In this document: piece after piece, positions 5,284 to 9,868 of the stretch
How the letters are laid out: each line of letters begins with the position of its first letter
Numbering within the stretch: position 1 is the first letter of the stretch
NCBI GenBank assembly: GCA_020442545.1
Contig: JAGRJX010000202.1
Span: forward strand, 1-9,868
Source of the DNA: Lysobacterales bacterium
Lineage (GTDB): Bacteria > Pseudomonadota > Gammaproteobacteria > Xanthomonadales > Xanthomonadaceae
Direction of reading: 5' to 3'
DNA: 9,868 nucleotides
The notes under the pieces: model-generated
Databases searched by the model: none
What the model was told of the DNA's origin: nothing
Seen by the model: the letters and a program-made list of their open reading frames with translations, nothing else
Translations under genes and position numbers: made by a program

Positions 5284-6666
5284 ATGGCCGAGGTCAAGGA
5301 AGCGCGGGTGCCGGATATCGGCGGTTACGACGATGTGCCGGTGATCGAACTGCTGGTGTCGGTGGGGGAGCAGATCGGCCGCGATCAAGGTCTGATCACG
5401 CTCGAGTCGGACAAGGCGACGATGGAAGTGCCGAGTCCGCTCGCCGGCAAGCTGGTCGAGCTCAAGGTCAAGCTGGGCGACAGCGTGTCGGAGGGCGATG
5501 TGGTCGCCTTGATCGAAGTCGAGGACGCCGGATCCTCGCCCGGCTCCACCGGCGACCAAGAGGAAGGTGCGAACGATCCGGATGTCGGCATTGTGCCCTC
5601 ATCCGTGAGCAGCGCTGCGCCCCCGGCCTCCGTGTCAGCCGCTGCCAGCGCAACCGGCGCGCCTCGGCCCGCGACCGAGACCTCGACGGTGACCACACCG
5701 GTGACGGGCGCAGGCGAGCCGCAAAGCCCGCCCGTTGCCTTCAACGCGGAGGAGCTGGACCCGGCCCGGGTTCCCCATGCCAGCCCGGCGGTGCGTCTGT
5801 TCGCCCGCGAACTTGGCGTCGATCTGGCCCGGGTCAATGGCAGCGGTCGCAAGGGGCGAATCAAGCGTGAGGACGTTCAGCAGTTCGTGAAGGCCGCGCT
5901 GCAGGGCGGCGCCACGGCCTCTTCGGGCGGTGGCGGCGGACTCGAGCTGCTGCCGTGGCCGAAGGTCGATTTCGCCAAGTTCGGCGCGGTGGAGTCGCAG
6001 CCGCTGTCGCGCATCCAGAAGATTTCCGGCGCCAACCTCGCGCGCAACTGGGCGATGATCCCGCACGTCACCCAGCACGATCAGGCCGACATCACCGACA
6101 TGGAAGCCTTCCGCAAGCAGCTGGGCCGTGAAACTCCGGAACAGAAGGTCACGCCGCTGGTGTTCCTGATCAGGGCCGCAGTCGCCGCGCTCAAGGCGTT
6201 TCCGAACTTCAACGCCTCGCTGGATGGCGAAAACCTGGTGCTGAAGCAGTATTTCCACATCGGCATCGCCGTGGACACGCCCAACGGCCTGGTGGTACCG
6301 GTGATCCGCAACTGCGACCAGAAGGGTCTGCTGGAGCTGGCTGCGGAGCTCGGCGCAATCTCGAAGAAGGCGCGTGAAGGCAAGCTGGGCCCGGCCGACA
6401 TGAGCGGTGGTTGCTTCTCGATTTCGAGCCTTGGCGGCATTGGCGGCACGGCGTTCACGCCGATCATCAACGCGCCGGAAGTCGCGATCCTCGGCGTCTC
6501 GCGCAGCAACCTGCAGCCGGTCTGGAATGGCGACGGTTTCGCACCGCGCCTGATGCTGCCGTTGTCGCTGAGCTACGACCATCGGGTGATCGATGGCGCC
6601 GCGGCGGCGCGATTCACCAGCCATCTCGCGAAGACGCTGGGCGACCTGCGCCGACTGTTGCTCTGA
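5284..6666 (+). CDS. aceF: Dihydrolipoamide acetyltransferase, E2 of pyruvate dehydrogenase
   Basis: A 460-residue E2 that transfers the acetyl group from the lipoyl arm to CoA and forms the core of the cytoplasmic pyruvate dehydrogenase complex. Domains in order: one lipoyl domain (about 3-80) with lipoyl-lysine K44 in LESDKATMEV; a Ser/Thr/Ala/Pro-rich linker (about 81-155); a peripheral-subunit-binding domain (about 160-205, VPHASPAVRLFARELGVDL...GRKGRIKREDV); a short Gly-rich linker; and the catalytic acyltransferase domain (about 225-460) with the C-terminal signature SYDHRVIDGA carrying H433 and D437. E. coli AceF has three lipoyl domains; a single one with a second lipoyl domain on E3 is the arrangement seen in several other proteobacteria. 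PDH rather than 2-oxoglutarate E2 is preferred from the VPDIGGYDDVPVIE lipoyl type and the linked lpdA. aceE is not upstream; a divergent gene is. The mscS gene follows after 4 nt. Confidence 0.93.
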   Translation: MAEVKEARVPDIGGYDDVPVIELLVSVGEQIGRDQGLITLESDKATMEVPSPLAGKLVELKVKLGDSVSEGDVVALIEVEDAGSSPGSTGDQEEGANDPDVGIVPSSVSSAAPPASVSAAASATGAPRPATETSTVTTPVTGAGEPQSPPVAFNAEELDPARVPHASPAVRLFARELGVDLARVNGSGRKGRIKREDVQQFVKAALQGGATASSGGGGGLELLPWPKVDFAKFGAVESQPLSRIQKISGANLARNWAMIPHVTQHDQADITDMEAFRKQLGRETPEQKVTPLVFLIRAAVAALKAFPNFNASLDGENLVLKQYFHIGIAVDTPNGLVVPVIRNCDQKGLLELAAELGAISKKAREGKLGPADMSGGCFSISSLGGIGGTAFTPIINAPEVAILGVSRSNLQPVWNGDGFAPRLMLPLSLSYDHRVIDGAAAARFTSHLAKTLGDLRRLLL

Positions 6667-6670
6667 CGCC

Positions 6671-7734
6671 ATGCAGTCACTGCCTGCCGGTACTTCGCTG
6701 TGGGTCGCAGTACCTGAGCCGTCAGGCGCGGACAGCGAAGCTCAGTCCTGGCTTGATCGCGCCGGCGAGTTGATGAGCTGGAGCTTCAGCATCGGCGAAA
6801 GCAGCATTTCGCTGGGGGCTCTGGCGGGTGCGCTGCTGACCCTGATCCTGATCTGGGTTGTTGCGCTGGCCCTGCGCCGACGGTTGAACCGCTATGCCGA
6901 GGCCCGCGAACACAGCCGCCGGGCCTCGCTGTATACCGTCGCCAAGCTGATCTACTACACGATGATTGTGATTGCCGTGTTCGCTGCGCTGGGCGTTCTC
7001 GGCATACCGGTGTCGCGGTTTGCGGTGTTTGCAGGTGCGCTGGGCGTTGGTCTCGGCTTCGGCCTGCAGGCGATCTTCAACAATTTCGTTTCCGGTCTGA
7101 TTCTGCTGTTCGACCGTTCGCTCAAGGTTGGTGATTTCGTCGAGCTGGAATCGGGCATCCATGGCGAGGTCAAGGACATCAACATCCGCGCCACGTTGAT
7201 CCGTACCAACGACAACATCGACATTCTGGTGCCGAATTCGGAGTTCGTCAGCGGCCGCGTCACCAACTGGACCCACAACGAAGTGTCACGCCGGATCAAA
7301 CTGCCTTTTGGCGTTGCCTATGGCAGCGACAAGGAGAAGGTCAAGGCCGCCGCGCTGGAGGCCGCGGCAGCGGTGCCCTACACGCTGACCCTTGATGGCC
7401 GTCGCGCGCCACAGGTCTGGCTGAACGGGTTTGGCGACTCCAGTCTCGACTTTGCCCTGGTGGTGTGGCTGAACGCGGATGCAACGCGACGTCCGTCGCG
7501 CGTACGCTCCGCCTACAACTGGGCACTGCACGACGCCCTGGAAGAACACGGACTGGAAATCCCGTTTCCTCAGCGCGATCTGCGTCTGCGCTCGGCCTTC
7601 GGACACGAAAGCGATGCGGCGATCCGTGACCTGTTCAACGAGCCCGGCGCTGGCGCCACATCGAGCGACCGCCCGGGGCAGAAGGAGCATCATCCCGCGT
7701 CCCCGCCGCCGCCGGGCAACCCGAACGAGGCTCC

Positions 7735-7738
<4 letters not shown>
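6671..7738 (+). CDS. MscS-family small-conductance mechanosensitive channel
   Basis: A 355-residue inner-membrane channel expected to open under membrane tension and release solutes on hypo-osmotic shock. Visible parts: TM1 (about 48-68), TM2 (about 88-112), and the pore-lining TM3 rich in Gly and Ala (FAVFAGALGVGLGFGLQAIF, 117-136) followed by NNFVSGLILLFDRSLKVGDFVEL. The beta domain has the family pattern GIHGEVKDINIRATLIRTND and ILVPNSEF (185-192), and the alpha/beta domain ends at the usual IPFPQRDL (297-304). This is the E. coli MscS plan with an extra N-terminal stretch of about 45 residues and a Pro-rich C-terminal tail (about 326-355). The ATG at 6671 is chosen because it lies 4 nt after aceF; it lacks a strong Shine-Dalgarno, and Met35 (6773) is a possible alternative. 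The last four bases, ATGA, overlap the next gene's start, suggesting translational coupling. Confidence 0.88.
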
Positions 7739-9297
<1,559 letters not shown>

Positions 9298-9317
9298 GCG
9301 GGCCACTCAAACGCATC

Positions 9318-9323
9318 AAGGAA
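9318..9323 (+). promoter_or_regulatory. Shine-Dalgarno sequence of lpdA
   Basis: AAGGAA lies 6 nt before the ATG at 9330 in the 32-bp gap after the GNAT-nitrilase gene. It supports the start MVKTLDITVPD, which is also where the lipoyl domain begins. Confidence 0.7.
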
Positions 9324-9329
9324 AGCAAC

Positions 9330-9868
9330 ATGGTCAAGACCCTGGACATCACCGTTCCCGATATCGGCGGCTTCGACGACGTGCCGGTGATCGAAGTGCT
9401 GGTTGCCGTCGGCGACCGTGTCGAAGTGGATCAGGGACTGGTTACGCTGGAGTCGGACAAGGCGACCATGGAAGTGCCGTCCAGCGGCGCCGGCATTGTT
9501 CGCGAGCTCAAGCTGAAGCTGGGCGACACGGTTTCCGAAGGCAGCCTAGTGGCGGTGCTCGAAGTGGAGGGTGCTGGCGAGCTCCCCTCTCCCGCCGGGA
9601 GAGGGGCTGGGGGTGAGGGCGTGCCCATCAGTAAGGTTTCAACGCATTCCGAGCCCTCACCCCCGACCCCTCTCCCGGCGGGAGAGGGGAGCAAGGCAAC
9701 CGGCCGCAAGCCTGACGTCGAGTGCAACGTGCTTGTCCTCGGTGCCGGCCCTGGCGGCTACACCGCCGCCTTTCGCGCCGCCGACCTCGACCTCGATACG
9801 GTGCTGGTCGAACGCTATCCGAACCTGGGCGGTGTCTGCCTCAACGTCGGCTGCATTCCGTCGAAGGC
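9330..9868 (+). CDS. lpdA: Dihydrolipoamide dehydrogenase (E3) with N-terminal lipoyl domain, partial
   Basis: The first 179 codons of an E3 flavoenzyme that reoxidises the lipoyl arm of the pyruvate dehydrogenase complex and passes electrons through FAD to NAD+. The gene runs off the window. Residues 1-80 form a lipoyl domain with K44 in LESDKATMEV, the same position and motif as in aceF. Residues about 81-127 are a Pro/Gly/Ser-rich linker, largely encoded by a REP-like inverted repeat that is read in frame. Then comes the FAD-binding fold NVLVLGAGPGGYTAAFRAA (GxGxxG from G138) and the redox-active disulfide GGVCLNVGCIPSK with C170 and C175. The lipoyl-E3 fusion is known from neisserial, betaproteobacterial and xanthomonad pyruvate dehydrogenases. 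No stop codon interrupts the part seen, so the repeat has not destroyed the gene here. Confidence 0.93.
   Translation, partial: MVKTLDITVPDIGGFDDVPVIEVLVAVGDRVEVDQGLVTLESDKATMEVPSSGAGIVRELKLKLGDTVSEGSLVAVLEVEGAGELPSPAGRGAGGEGVPISKVSTHSEPSPPTPLPAGEGSKATGRKPDVECNVLVLGAGPGGYTAAFRAADLDLDTVLVERYPNLGGVCLNVGCIPSK
9581..9692. repeat. REP-like paired palindrome inserted in frame in lpdA
   Basis: Two 40-bp arms, 9581-9620 and 9653-9692, are inverted copies of each other at 38 of 40 positions, around a 32-nt loop. Each arm itself holds a perfect palindrome of 11+1+11 bases (cccctctcccg, one base, cgggagagggg) at 9584-9606 and 9667-9689, next to a gggggtgagggc tail. This is the layout of a REP doublet (BIME-like), and CCCTCTCCC/GGGAGAGGG repeats of this kind are common in xanthomonads and other high-GC proteobacteria, mostly between genes. 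Here it encodes about residues 85-121 of the E3 linker, rich in Pro, Gly, Ala and Ser. Confidence 0.85.

Noticed and set aside
4864..5559. A 231-codon minus-strand frame across the divergent intergenic region
   Set aside because: It overlaps the 5' end of aceF in antisense and the small secreted gene in another frame, with no start signal or domain; it would also erase the promoter region of aceF.
9581..9692. Frameshift or pseudogenisation of lpdA by the repeat
   Set aside because: Reading codon by codon from the ATG at 9330 through the repeat gives no stop, and the FAD motif and redox cysteines follow in the same frame.

Overview
The window is GC-rich, densely coding bacterial DNA. The best guess is a gammaproteobacterium of the order Lysobacterales (Xanthomonadales). 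Three things point there: a pyruvate dehydrogenase E2 with one lipoyl domain plus an E3 that carries its own N-terminal lipoyl domain; a GNAT/carbon-nitrogen hydrolase fusion gene between E2 and E3; and REP-like palindromes of the CCCTCTCCC/GGGAGAGGG type. This placement is inference from memory of these families, since no search could be run.

Layout. Positions 1-298 are a short repeat-like element with 30-bp imperfect terminal inverted repeats, no transposase and nested internal palindromes; it abuts the stop codon of the next gene exactly. All genes from 299 to 4943 lie on the minus strand: a GT39/ArnT-like membrane glycosyltransferase, a TrmH/SpoU-type RNA 2'-O-methyltransferase just upstream of it (19-nt gap), an exported SAM-dependent methyltransferase-like protein, a LytS/YehU-type sensor histidine kinase with an altered phospho-acceptor motif and no response regulator in view, and a small secreted protein of unknown function. 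A 340-bp divergent intergenic region (4944-5283) holds an 18-20 bp operator-like inverted repeat and a plausible sigma-70 promoter for the plus-strand operon.

All genes from 5284 to the right edge lie on the plus strand and look like one operon: aceF (E2 of pyruvate dehydrogenase), an MscS-type mechanosensitive channel (4-nt gap), a GNAT-nitrilase fusion protein (ATGA overlap with mscS), and lpdA (E3 with N-terminal lipoyl domain, cut by the window end). E2 and E3 act in one complex that converts pyruvate to acetyl-CoA. The two genes between them have no obvious role in that reaction, although the GNAT domain is expected to use acetyl-CoA. The E1 gene (aceE) is not in the window.

The most notable sequence feature is a 112-bp REP-like inverted repeat (9581-9692, two 40-bp arms) inside lpdA. 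It is read through in frame and encodes part of the flexible linker between the lipoyl and FAD domains. I see no CRISPR array, tRNA, rRNA, prophage, defence island or clear new multi-gene system; the window is mostly housekeeping with a few unusual details.
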